A stretch of 53,378 nt of DNA from VFKU01 sp964620045. Lineage in GTDB: Bacteria > Hydrogenedentota > Hydrogenedentia > Hydrogenedentales > GCA-2746185. The stretch spans positions 1-53,378 of the forward strand of contig CAZUJL010000027.1 of assembly GCA_964620045.1 (NCBI GenBank), written 5' to 3'. A program made the translations under genes and the position numbers. Under the pieces are notes generated by a model. That model saw nothing but the letters and a program-made list of their open reading frames with translations, made no database searches and was not told where the DNA came from. This document shows positions 43,330 through 53,048 of this stretch, in pieces (the first letter of the stretch is position 1; each line of letters starts with the position of its first letter).

Positions 43330-45153
43330 TCAGGACTTGACGGTGGCGAGACAACGCCGCACGGCGTCCACCAATCCCTGATCCACATAATAGACACCCG
43401 CACGCCCGGAAATGGTGACAAATCGCTCCCGCGCCTCGGCCGCCTTCAGATTGCCAACCTTAATCGGGCCAAGGGTCCGCGGCTCCGCCCCGCCCAGCTT
43501 CACCGTGAGCTCCAGCAAGGGCGCATCCAGCCCCTGAACCTCGGACGCAGGTACCGGGCTCGCCTCTCCCTTGATCGTCGTCTGGGCCAGGGTATCTAAG
43601 AACACCGTCAGACCCGCCTGCCGATCCAGCCGCTGCCCCGCCGGCTCCGCGACGCTCCACACCCCGTCCTTCCGCACAAACCGATAGGCCACACCCTCGA
43701 AGCTCAACGCGAGTTCTTCGGCCGAGGCCGGATCGAAGCTGAAAAAATTCTTCACGCGAAACTTGAAGGCTTGCGACTGAATAGCCTGGAACTTCTCAAA
43801 CGAAATCGCCGCCACCGGACCAAAATCCTGCCGCGCAAACAACCGGATCGGATCCGAACCCGGAACGGGTCCGCCGATTTCGATGTGCGTCGCTGGCGCC
43901 GTCGTGCCGAAGTCGAACGCAATAGAAACGCGCGGCTCGCCAAACTGCGCGGTCACGTCCCCTTCCGGAAACGCGTCTGCTTCGATCATCTTGAGCGTCG
44001 CGAGATACAGCGAGACCGCCGCCTGATCGGTCTCGTTCGCGGCGACGCCATCGAGCGTCCAGCCCTTCTCCGCGTCGTTCGTCAGCGTGAACTCGTTGTT
44101 CGCGTCGCGATACCGCACGGACTTCAGGTTCTTCGCCTCACCGGTAAACAAACGCTTCTCGCGAAACGCCATCGGCTCGCTCGGCATAATCGAAAGCAGA
44201 CGCCCATCCACCACCGCCACGCTGCGCTGATCCGCCCGCTTCACGTACCACCCGGGGTTCTCCGTGTCGTCCAACATCCAGCCGAGCAGCAGCGTCTGCG
44301 GTTCTCCGTCTTTTCCATGAACCGTCAGTCGCGCAAACGGGGTGGACAAACCATAGTCGGCCAGGTTCTCCGGTTCGTCGATGTACTCGTGGCCCTCCAG
44401 TTGCAACAGCGCCGTTTCCAGCAGCCGCAGCCGATCCTGCCGCGCACGCGCATCGGCGGGCACCGTGATGTGCCATTCGCCAGAGGCCTGCTTTTCGTAG
44501 CTCTCCTGTATCGCGGCGGACGCCTGCCGGATGTTTTCGTCGAGATTCGCCGTGCCTTCCGTTTCCGTCGGCAGGCGTTCGTAATCCACGCGCGTCAGCC
44601 CGTCCGCGAGGTTCGTAAAGATGCGCCGATCGCGCAGCGCGAACAACCCGCGATCGAGCGCCGAGTACACCTCCGCGCGCGCCAAAAACACCGGACCATC
44701 GCCGAGCTGCGTGTAGCGATGCCGGCCCGTCGGATCGAGTCCGCCAAAATTAAACTGCACCAGTTCGCCGCCCTTGGTGCCGGCCTCCACCACAAGCTTC
44801 GGCGGCTCCAGTTCAAACAACGTCCGATCCGGCGCCGACTCCGCGATCGGGCGCTCGTTCGTCGTCACAGCCACAACGGCCGCCAGTTGATCGAGCAGCG
44901 GACCATTCGGCGACACCGGCGCGTTGTCGCCAACAAACGCCCACGTCCCCTTTGCGTCGCGCACGGCCTCAACAACTTCGCCGCCCTGCTGAAGAATCGA
45001 CAGCGTCGTCACGTCTTCCGGCGCAAACGTAAACAGCCGCTTGGCTTCCCAGGCCTTGTACACCTCGCGGTGCGCCTGCACATTCGTAAACGCATACGCC
45101 ACAACCATCGCAACGAACACGACGCCCAGCCCAACCGTGGTCCGCGGCCTCAT
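43330..45153 (-). CDS. DUF4340-family membrane-anchored protein
   Basis: A 607-aa protein: an N-terminal membrane helix (about 5-25), then a long extracytoplasmic region of repeated beta-alpha units of the DUF4340 type. Several segments have the pattern of a strand, VxYD/VWAEPA-like turn and a helix (for example YRFVRKDGVWSVAEPAG near residue 490). ATG 45153 overlaps the stop of the GldG-like gene (ATGA). DUF4340 proteins are commonly encoded next to GldG-type ABC auxiliaries; their biochemical role is unknown. Last gene of the ABC operon. Confidence 0.85.
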   Translation of the reverse strand: MRPRTTVGLGVVFVAMVVAYAFTNVQAHREVYKAWEAKRLFTFAPEDVTTLSILQQGGEVVEAVRDAKGTWAFVGDNAPVSPNGPLLDQLAAVVAVTTNERPIAESAPDRTLFELEPPKLVVEAGTKGGELVQFNFGGLDPTGRHRYTQLGDGPVFLARAEVYSALDRGLFALRDRRIFTNLADGLTRVDYERLPTETEGTANLDENIRQASAAIQESYEKQASGEWHITVPADARARQDRLRLLETALLQLEGHEYIDEPENLADYGLSTPFARLTVHGKDGEPQTLLLGWMLDDTENPGWYVKRADQRSVAVVDGRLLSIMPSEPMAFREKRLFTGEAKNLKSVRYRDANNEFTLTNDAEKGWTLDGVAANETDQAAVSLYLATLKMIEADAFPEGDVTAQFGEPRVSIAFDFGTTAPATHIEIGGPVPGSDPIRLFARQDFGPVAAISFEKFQAIQSQAFKFRVKNFFSFDPASAEELALSFEGVAYRFVRKDGVWSVAEPAGQRLDRQAGLTVFLDTLAQTTIKGEASPVPASEVQGLDAPLLELTVKLGGAEPRTLGPIKVGNLKAAEARERFVTISGRAGVYYVDQGLVDAVRRCLATVKS

Positions 45154-46829
45154 TTGTAGCGCCTCCGCCACAGCAGCACCGCCGCGCCCACGAGCGCAAT
45201 CGCCTGCACAGACCCGAGCGACGCAATCCACGCGATCGTCCGTTCCTGGCTTTTGGTCAACAGGATCGGTTCTTCGGCGCCAATCGACGCGCGAATCGCA
45301 ATGCGCTCCTCACTCGCGGTCAGCCAGCCGATCGTGTTGAGGATCAAGTCCTGCGCGCCGGCGAACATCATCGTCTCGTTCGTGGTCAGGTACGCGTTGC
45401 CAAAAATCACCACACGCCCTTCGCGCGCGCGGCTCCCATCCGTCGTGTTCACGTCCGCCTTCACCGTCACCGCCATCGCGACCGCGTTCGGCCCCTGCGT
45501 CTCGCCCGGATCGGCGGAAATCGGCCGCTGGCTCATGATCGCTTCAAGATCCGTCTCGGCCCAGCACCCCGGCGTCGATCGCAGCAGGATCGTCTGCGCC
45601 ACATCCGGTGGAATCGTCTCCGCCGGTTCAATCGTGCGCACCAGCTTCAGCGCCAGGGTCTTGTCGAGCGAAGCCGTGATCGGATGGTCCGCGTTGTAAC
45701 TGCCGCGGAACCGCGCGATGCCGTTCATCGGATCGGTGAATTCCTTGAAAATGCTGAAGTCCGGCAGGAACGCGATCTGCACGCCGCTGGTCTCTTTCGA
45801 CACCAGCACATCCGTCGGCATGCGCACACCAAGCTTCTGCTCCACCCACGGGCGCAGCCGCTCCACGACAGACTCGCCCGGGTTCGCCGCCACCAGTGGA
45901 TTGATCAGAATCAGCAACCGGCCGCCGCCGCGCACATAGGTATCGATCGCGTTCAATTCGTAGTCGCGCAAATCGTCCGTGAACCCGTTGATCACAAGCA
46001 CGTCGCAATCCGCGGGCACCGCCGGCGCATCCTCGCCAATCGTCATTTGCGCCAGTTCATACGACTGCGTCTGCAGTAGCGCCGCGAACGTCTGTGAGCC
46101 GGACTGCGGCTCGGCACTCTGCACATCCCAGCCGCCATGCCCCATCAGGAAATACACGCGCGGCTTCGCTTCGCGCGCGACGTTGATCAGCGCGTTCGTA
46201 AAGTCCCGCTCTTCCAGCCGCGCGCTCACGTCCGACAACGGAATCTCGCGCTGGCGCGATTCCGACTTGATCACGATCGACCCGACCACGGCCCCCTGAA
46301 TCCGCACCGCCTTGTACTTCTGCACCTGCTGCGGCTCTTTCTGCGGATCCACGAACAACACCTGCAACTGTTCCGTGTGCGCCTGGCAACGCTCCAAAAA
46401 CCGCCGTGTCTTTTCCTGCGCGATCCGCGCGCGATCGTCGCCGGACTTCACGAAGAAACACACAATCTCGACCGGCTGTGTCAGGCTTTCAAGCACCTGC
46501 ACCGTCTGCGGCGCCAGCTCCGTGCGGCCTTCCTGCGTCAGGTCCGACGACCAATTCGGCCGCGCCACAAAGGCATACGCCATGCCGCAAATGCCAAGCA
46601 CAAAAACGCTCGCCATCACCGCATTCACCGGCCCGCCGCCTAGACCGCGATCGCGCCGCGCCGTAGTCGCGATCCACAGCACGAACCACAACACGCCGGA
46701 CACCGCCGCACCGATCATCGGCCAGGCCACCATCGGCGCCGTCGCCGTTTCTTGCAACAGCGCCGCATTCACGCCGATCACGAGCAGCAACAGCGCGATC
46801 CCGCCGACGATGTTCCGCAGCGTGCGCAC
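45150..46829 (-). CDS. GldG-like ABC transporter auxiliary protein
   Basis: A 559-aa membrane protein. It has N-terminal helices (about 5-25, 35-55 and 70-92), a large extracytoplasmic domain (about 95-525) of the GldG/ABC_transp_aux type containing PVEIVCFF and YFLMGHGGWDVQ, and a C-terminal helix (about 530-555). GTG 46829 is chosen because GGAGG lies 8 nt upstream and it begins just after the permease stop; a GTG at 46844 is less good. In Bacteroidota GldG works with GldA and GldF in gliding and adhesin export. In other phyla the substrate is unknown, so no substrate is proposed. Confidence 0.86.
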   Translation of the reverse strand: MRTLRNIVGGIALLLLVIGVNAALLQETATAPMVAWPMIGAAVSGVLWFVLWIATTARRDRGLGGGPVNAVMASVFVLGICGMAYAFVARPNWSSDLTQEGRTELAPQTVQVLESLTQPVEIVCFFVKSGDDRARIAQEKTRRFLERCQAHTEQLQVLFVDPQKEPQQVQKYKAVRIQGAVVGSIVIKSESRQREIPLSDVSARLEERDFTNALINVAREAKPRVYFLMGHGGWDVQSAEPQSGSQTFAALLQTQSYELAQMTIGEDAPAVPADCDVLVINGFTDDLRDYELNAIDTYVRGGGRLLILINPLVAANPGESVVERLRPWVEQKLGVRMPTDVLVSKETSGVQIAFLPDFSIFKEFTDPMNGIARFRGSYNADHPITASLDKTLALKLVRTIEPAETIPPDVAQTILLRSTPGCWAETDLEAIMSQRPISADPGETQGPNAVAMAVTVKADVNTTDGSRAREGRVVIFGNAYLTTNETMMFAGAQDLILNTIGWLTASEERIAIRASIGAEEPILLTKSQERTIAWIASLGSVQAIALVGAAVLLWRRRYK

Positions 46830-46831
46830 CG

Positions 46832-47662
46832 TTACGCCCTCCACCGCCGCGCCTCAAGCGCGCGGAAGGTGAGGAACAGGAAGAACACGCAAAACAACAC
46901 GTAATAAATGAGATCGGTCGGCCGCAACACGCCCTCGGCCATCTCGCGCGCGTGCGCCTCCACCGGCAGCGACATCGCGATGCCGCGGAACAAGCCGTAC
47001 AACCCATTCGCGATCAGCCGGTATTGCTCGGGCCAGGCAGCAATGGCATCGTTCTTTTCGGGCAACTCGCCCGCGAAATATCCGACGATAAACAGCAAGA
47101 AAAACACACCAAACGTCATCACGGCCGCGGTGATTTGGTTCTTGCACAGCGACGAGATGAACAGCCCCACGCTCAAATACGACGCGCCCATCAGCAGCAC
47201 CGACACCATGCCGAGCGCAAGCACAGTCGCTTCCACCTGCGTGTACCGGTAGATGAGCGTGACCTCGACAATAAGCAACGCCACCATCGCGAGCACCAGC
47301 AGCAGCCCCGCAAGAAATTTCCCGAACACGATGTCGCGATCGCGCAACGGATGCGTAAACAGCAGCTCGATCGTCCCCTGATTGCGTTCTTCCGCAAACA
47401 GTCGCATCGTCAGCAACGGCACAATGAACATGAACACCAGCCCGCAGTAGCTCATGTACGGGCTCAAAAAGGTCTCTTCAAAATCCGGCACCGCCGCGTA
47501 CTCATAAGTCGACGGCGACACGGTGATCTTCGCATAAAACAAAAACGACGCCGTGAACCCCAGACCCGCCACCAGCGCGTACATCCCCAGCACGATGTAC
47601 CCAATCGGCGTGGTAAAAAACGCGCGCAGCTCGCGCTTGCAGATCGCCCACGCGCGACTCAT
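46832..47662 (-). CDS. ABC-2 type permease, GldF-like
   Basis: A 276-aa permease with about six membrane helices. Typical ABC-2 phrases are AICKRELRAFFTTPIGYI at the start and EERNQGTIELLFTHPLRD in the first cytoplasmic loop, which contacts the ATPase. It pairs with the ATPase at 47751 and the GldG-like gene that begins 2 nt after its stop. Gap to the ATPase is 88 nt and is filled by two hairpins. No strong ribosome site is seen. Confidence 0.9.
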   Translation of the reverse strand: MSRAWAICKRELRAFFTTPIGYIVLGMYALVAGLGFTASFLFYAKITVSPSTYEYAAVPDFEETFLSPYMSYCGLVFMFIVPLLTMRLFAEERNQGTIELLFTHPLRDRDIVFGKFLAGLLLVLAMVALLIVEVTLIYRYTQVEATVLALGMVSVLLMGASYLSVGLFISSLCKNQITAAVMTFGVFFLLFIVGYFAGELPEKNDAIAAWPEQYRLIANGLYGLFRGIAMSLPVEAHAREMAEGVLRPTDLIYYVLFCVFFLFLTFRALEARRWRA

Positions 47663-47683
47663 CGCAGCCGCACTCTTTGGACT

Positions 47684-47728
47684 GCGGGAGCGATAGCTCC
47701 CGCTTTCCCAAGCCCAGCAAAGCTGGGC
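47684..47728. repeat. pair of palindromic hairpins between ABC ATPase and permease
   Basis: Two perfect hairpins sit side by side: GCGGGAGC-GATA-GCTCCCGC (47684-47703) and GCCCAGC-AAA-GCTGGGC (47712-47728). They nearly fill the 88-nt gap. No T-run follows. Twin palindromes of this kind are typical of dispersed extragenic repeats; they could also modulate ATPase-to-permease mRNA ratio. Confidence 0.75.
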
Positions 47729-47750
47729 GGCGTCGCAAGCAAGTCACGGT

Positions 47751-48473
47751 TCACGCCGCCGTCTCCGCTTCGGTCGAAATCGCCGACAGAAAAATATCTT
47801 CCAGCGTCCGCCCCTCGGGCATCGCCGCGAGGTCCTGTTCCGCCGCAATCCGCCCGCGGTTCAGAATCACCACGCGACGGCACAGCATCGCCACCTCGGG
47901 AAGAATATGCGTGCTCACCAGCACCGTGTGCTCATTCGCCAGTTCGCGGATCGTCTCGCGAATGCTGATGATCTGCTTTGGGTCGAGGCCCACCGTCGGC
48001 TCGTCGAGGATCAGCACCGGCGGATTCCCCACCAGCGCCTGCGCCAGCCCCACGCGCTGCTTGTATCCCTTCGACAAATGCCCCACCAGCCGGTCCTGCA
48101 TCGCCTCGAGGCCGCACCGCTCCATCACGCGGCCCACTTCCATCTTGCGCGCGCTCCGGCCAAGGCCTTTCACTTCCGCGACGTACGACAGATACGCCTT
48201 CACGCGCATCTCCGCATACAGCGGCACATTCTCCGGCAAATATCCGACCCGGCGCTTCACCTCGAGCGGCGCGCGGTGCACGTCGTGCCCCGCCACAATC
48301 GCCGTGCCCGCCGTCGCCGGCATATACGCGGTCAGAATGCGGATGGTCGTCGTCTTCCCCGCGCCATTCGGCCCCAGGAACCCGACAATCTCCCCCGGCT
48401 GCACGGAAAACGAAACGCCCGAGACGGCCTCAACCGCCCCATACCGTTTCACCAGCCCCCGCACTTCAATCAT
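47751..48473 (-). CDS. ABC transporter ATP-binding protein, GldA-like
   Basis: A 240-aa ABC ATPase: Walker A GPNGAGKTTT (about 34-43), Q-loop in GYLPENVPLY, signature LSKGYKQRVGLAQAL (variant of LSGGQ), Walker B LILDEPTVGLDP and the switch His in VSTHILPEV. Drives the ABC-2 permease encoded next. ATG 48473 is preferred over GTG 48476; AAGGGGG lies 4 nt upstream and touches the end of the palindromic repeat at 48483-48518. First gene of the four-gene operon. Confidence 0.94.
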   Translation of the reverse strand: MIEVRGLVKRYGAVEAVSGVSFSVQPGEIVGFLGPNGAGKTTTIRILTAYMPATAGTAIVAGHDVHRAPLEVKRRVGYLPENVPLYAEMRVKAYLSYVAEVKGLGRSARKMEVGRVMERCGLEAMQDRLVGHLSKGYKQRVGLAQALVGNPPVLILDEPTVGLDPKQIISIRETIRELANEHTVLVSTHILPEVAMLCRRVVILNRGRIAAEQDLAAMPEGRTLEDIFLSAISTEAETAA

Positions 48474-48482
48474 CACACCCCC

Positions 48483-48518
48483 TTACTTTCTTTCTTGGAA
48501 AAGAAAGAAAGAAAGTAA
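48483..48518. repeat. TTACTTTCTTTC palindromic repeat at an ABC gene start
   Basis: A perfect 14-bp inverted repeat, TTACTTTCTTTCTT ... AAGAAAGAAAGTAA, with an 8-nt loop. Further AAAGAAAG copies follow to about 48530. Elements of this type (cTTACTTTCTTT with AAAGAAAGTAAc) are familiar dispersed repeats in other bacteria (recollection, not searched). Its edge supplies part of the ATPase ribosome site. Confidence 0.8.
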
Positions 48519-48582
48519 GCAAAGAAAGAATCGTTTTTGATTCGTGGAGCGGGCATCGCTCAGCAAAAGCCCGCCGAAGTTC

Positions 48583-48612
48583 AGTCTAGGCAATCGCCTC
48601 GATCCCAAGCAA
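48583..48612 (-). promoter_or_regulatory. candidate promoter for the ABC operon
   Basis: On the minus strand TTGCTT (48612-48607), 18 nt, TAGACT (48588-48583). It lies just after the terminator of the CTERM gene and before the TTACTTTC repeat. The leader would include the repeat hairpin. The -35 is weak. Confidence 0.35.
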
Positions 48613-48626
48613 AACTTCCAAATAAA

Positions 48627-48658
48627 TCGCCCCGGGAACCAATTGGTTCCCGGGGCGA
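48627..48658 (-). terminator. Rho-independent terminator of the CTERM-protein gene
   Basis: CGCCCCGGGAACC-AATT-GGTTCCCGGGGCG is a 30-nt perfect palindrome (48628-48657), 19 nt beyond the stop at 48677. On the minus strand it is followed by a T-rich run (TTTATTT). It separates this gene from the ABC operon. Confidence 0.85.
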
Positions 48659-48676
48659 ATGAAAATCAACAAAACC

Positions 48677-50437
48677 TCAACCGGTCTTGCGCATTCCTCT
48701 GCCAACAAACAACAACCCAACCACGCCCACCATCATCGCCAACACCCACACCGCCCACGCCCGCTGCGGGAGCGACGGAGCACGGTATTCCCCTCCAATG
48801 CCGTACATGGAGAAGTGGTCCGTCTGGAACGACAGCGTGTTGTTCACCGTGTCCACCACAATCCCGGCCAGACACACTGTGTCGTTCTCGTCGCACAACG
48901 GCTCAAATGTCCCGCTGCCCGAATCGTACAGATACGGAATCATGAGGCTCTCGTTCACAATGTCAGCCACCTCGGCGTCCGTGTACGAGATCGTGACCGT
49001 AATCGACGGATAGAAGTACGTCCCATCCGGACCGAAATCGCGAATCACCGGAATGGCCGTCTGCGGATCAGGCAGTTGAATCGGAGCCACCGGATCGATC
49101 GGCGTCACGATGGTGATTCCCGTCGCACCGCTTCCAACCGGGAAATTGATCACCTGATCATCGGGAAGGGCGATTGTGGTTCCGCTCGAATCTTCGACGG
49201 TTACCGGTGTCGTAAGCTGAACGGCGCTGTCCGTTAGGGTGAACGGAAGGGGTTCCGTGTTCCCATTGATCACGGCCGTCGTGCCGCCCTGGGGCAGCGG
49301 GTCAGACTCGGCATCCAGATCGTTCTCAGCCGTCAAGGTAGTGGCGACGGCGTGCAAATCAATCGGCCCAAGGACGGACTTGACAAACGTGAAGCGCGAG
49401 CCTGTGGGGAATGGCTTTACCACAGCCTGGTTACCGGCGAGCGCGAATTGGACGTCTCCCGAACCATCGGCATTGGCAAGCATAATGTCCCAGTCGCCGG
49501 CCGCGAGGCTCGCGAAGAAATTTTCGAAGTCGAATGCGTTGTTCAAATCCTGGTTAAAGAACACCAAGTCCCCGTCCTGGCTAATGCTGGGTACGGAAAC
49601 GAAATTCGTCGATTGCGTCGCAAAGATTTCAACGACATTCGGATCGGCCAGCGAGGTTGGCGCGAGCGAGGAAATGTCCGTGCTCGGAATTTTCGACGCC
49701 GTCAAAATCGCATCGACATTCTTCACCATATACACATCGCTGATGTCGGGGTTGGTGCTCGTATCCCAGAGCTGGAAGGCCACTTTCGTGCCGTCGCCGG
49801 AAACCCACGCCGAGTCAATCGGACTTTGCCCCACCGGACGCGTGAACGGAAACGCCGTAACCACCACAGGGCTGCGGCTTATGTCTTCGCTTCCATTCGG
49901 AAGAATTGGAAGATAAACAATCTGTGAATCATTGAGCGCCAGAATATCTGTCGACGCGGAAACAAGCCAATTATTGCCGGCAATGTTGGTCACTGTGGCT
50001 TCGTCGGTCGAGTAACCTCCAATACTCACTTCCTGAAATTGTTGTGTCGCAAAAACATACCGCCTCGATCCGAAAAATACGCTGCTGTCATCGGGTGAGT
50101 ACACTATCTGATCGTAATCCGCACTCTCCGGAGCCGTGAGTTGGACCCAAGTTGACGAATCACCGATCTGCACTTTGAACAGGGACTGCGTGAACGAAGC
50201 TACATTCACCCCCCAGAATGTGCCTTCTGTTCCCGAATTGCTCACGCCGAAATTCATGATGATCAGGTCATCGGTATTTCCCGAAATATTGTCCGGACCG
50301 TCATAAAAATCCGCATCCAGCAAATCACTATCCGCCCCGAGCGAATAAGTCACTGTTTGCGCACCCGCGATCCCGGTTGCCCCCAAACCGATCGCGGCAC
50401 AGATAGCCCACCTCCCAAACTCAATCCCGAAACGCAT
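48677..50437 (-). CDS. exported protein with beta-propeller-like region and CTERM-like sorting tail
   Basis: A 586-aa protein: signal peptide (1-26, AGA-QT), then repeated TolB/WD-like strands (IVYSPDDSSVFFGSRR, SAWVSGDGTKVAFQLW). Near the end is a beta module with TVTISYTDAEV and FQTDHFSMYGIGG that often precedes CTERM tails. The last 34 residues are tripartite: a short motif APSLPQRAW, a hydrophobic helix (about 560-577) and basic GRGMRK. That is the plan of exosortase/rhombosortase-type tails such as PEP-CTERM or IPTL-CTERM, but the motif itself is not a standard one. A GGAGAGG ribosome site precedes the ATG. Function unknown. It is monocistronic, between two terminators; no good promoter was found in the 226 nt upstream. 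Confidence 0.8.
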   Translation of the reverse strand: MRFGIEFGRWAICAAIGLGATGIAGAQTVTYSLGADSDLLDADFYDGPDNISGNTDDLIIMNFGVSNSGTEGTFWGVNVASFTQSLFKVQIGDSSTWVQLTAPESADYDQIVYSPDDSSVFFGSRRYVFATQQFQEVSIGGYSTDEATVTNIAGNNWLVSASTDILALNDSQIVYLPILPNGSEDISRSPVVVTAFPFTRPVGQSPIDSAWVSGDGTKVAFQLWDTSTNPDISDVYMVKNVDAILTASKIPSTDISSLAPTSLADPNVVEIFATQSTNFVSVPSISQDGDLVFFNQDLNNAFDFENFFASLAAGDWDIMLANADGSGDVQFALAGNQAVVKPFPTGSRFTFVKSVLGPIDLHAVATTLTAENDLDAESDPLPQGGTTAVINGNTEPLPFTLTDSAVQLTTPVTVEDSSGTTIALPDDQVINFPVGSGATGITIVTPIDPVAPIQLPDPQTAIPVIRDFGPDGTYFYPSITVTISYTDAEVADIVNESLMIPYLYDSGSGTFEPLCDENDTVCLAGIVVDTVNNTLSFQTDHFSMYGIGGEYRAPSLPQRAWAVWVLAMMVGVVGLLFVGRGMRKTG

Positions 50438-50663
50438 GCTTCCCTCTCCTTCCCATTAGGCCCGCAGCCTTGAAATGTCGACACTCCGCATTGGAGCAAG
50501 ACGGACCGGGAAGGCAATCGCTGTGCCAAACTGGAATAGTGTCGGGGGTTCTCGTAACTCATTGCAATCGCTAGTTCAGTGTCAATTGTTAGCGCTCGAT
50601 GTTGAAGCCACTCGTCCGCTTTCCAGTCAGCATCCGTCGGGATTTCGATCGCATCGGCCAAAC

Positions 50664-50700
50664 AAAAAAAGAAGCCCCGCGGCGAATCGCCGCGGGGCTT
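50664..50700 (-). terminator. Rho-independent terminator of groESL
   Basis: AAGCCCCGCGGCG-AAT-CGCCGCGGGGCTT (50672-50700) is a perfect 13-bp stem, 25 nt after the groEL stop. On the minus strand it is followed by C then seven T (50671-50664). A textbook terminator. Confidence 0.93.
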
Positions 50701-50725
50701 TGAAATTCAGATGTCGAACTGCGGA

Positions 50726-52366
<1,641 letters not shown>

Positions 52367-52403
52367 GGTTCAAAAATCTCCAGTGTTCAAAGTGGATGCG
52401 CCA

Positions 52404-52691
52404 CTACTCGATGATCGCGAGGACATCGTCCTCGCGCATGATGATGTGTTCTTCGCCGTCAATCTTCACTTCCGTGCCGGCGTACTTGCCCATCAGGATG
52501 CGATCCCCCTTCTTCACTTCCATCGGGATCACCTTGCCGCTGTCGTCAACCTTGCCCTTGCCCACCGCGACAACCTTCGCTTCCTGCGGCTTTTCCTTCG
52601 CCGTATCCGGGATGATGATGCCGCCGCGGACGGTCTCGGACGGTTCTTCGCGCTTGACCAGGATGCGGTCGCCAAGAGGACGAATCTTCAT
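52404..52691 (-). CDS. groES: 10-kDa co-chaperonin GroES
   Basis: A 95-aa co-chaperonin, the standard length. MKIRPLGDRILVKR opens the protein; the mobile loop (EEPSETVRGGIIIPDTAKEK) and the C-terminal MREDDVLAIIE are intact. ATG 52691 is chosen for size and its GGGAG site; the frame open to 52709 would add six unrelated residues. First gene of groES-groEL. Confidence 0.97.
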   Translation of the reverse strand: MKIRPLGDRILVKREEPSETVRGGIIIPDTAKEKPQEAKVVAVGKGKVDDSGKVIPMEVKKGDRILMGKYAGTEVKIDGEEHIIMREDDVLAIIE

Positions 52692-52830
52692 TGCGTGTCT
52701 CCCTTTCAATTACCTGTGTTTGGACTCAACCCATCTATTTCGTGCCCGGCCGCGCGGCATTGCCGCCGCACGCTCCAGAACCGGGCTTCTTTCGCGGAGA
52801 GCAATCAGGGCAAGGACTTACAAGAAATTC

Positions 52831-52857
52831 TTAGCAGCCACTGAAAGCGAGTGCTAA
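52831..52857 (-). promoter_or_regulatory. CIRCE operator (HrcA binding site)
   Basis: On the minus strand TTAGCACTC (perfect arm, 52857-52849), 9 nt, GGCTGCTAA (52839-52831). The consensus is TTAGCACTC-N9-GAGTGCTAA, so the distal arm has two mismatches. HrcA represses groESL at this element in many bacteria. It starts inside the -10 hexamer, as expected for a repressor site. About 140 nt of leader with no coding frame lie between it and groES. Confidence 0.9.
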
Positions 52858-52885
52858 GAATAACAAACTTCACACCGGGAGTCAA
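52857..52885 (-). promoter_or_regulatory. sigma70 promoter of groESL
   Basis: On the minus strand TTGACT (52885-52880), 17 nt, TATTCT (52862-52857). The -10 shares its last base with the CIRCE arm, so HrcA binding would block RNA polymerase. The remaining sequence to the divergent gene at 53049 (about 160 nt) shows no clear plus-strand promoter. Confidence 0.85.
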
Positions 52886-53048
52886 TACCAAGACCGCACG
52901 ACCAGCCGCCCATCCGATCGGCAAAACAGCCCCAAAAACGCTAACTCCAAGCGCCCTAGCCATTAGCGGCCCTTAGCCTGTCGAAAGGTACTGGAAACCT
53001 GCGCGATTTTCTGCCAAACTGTGATCCAACAAGCATTGGGGCGAATCG

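Noticed and set aside
50557..50585. TTGACA box upstream of the CTERM-protein gene
   Set aside because: No acceptable -10 hexamer is found at 16-18 nt, so I do not call a promoter.
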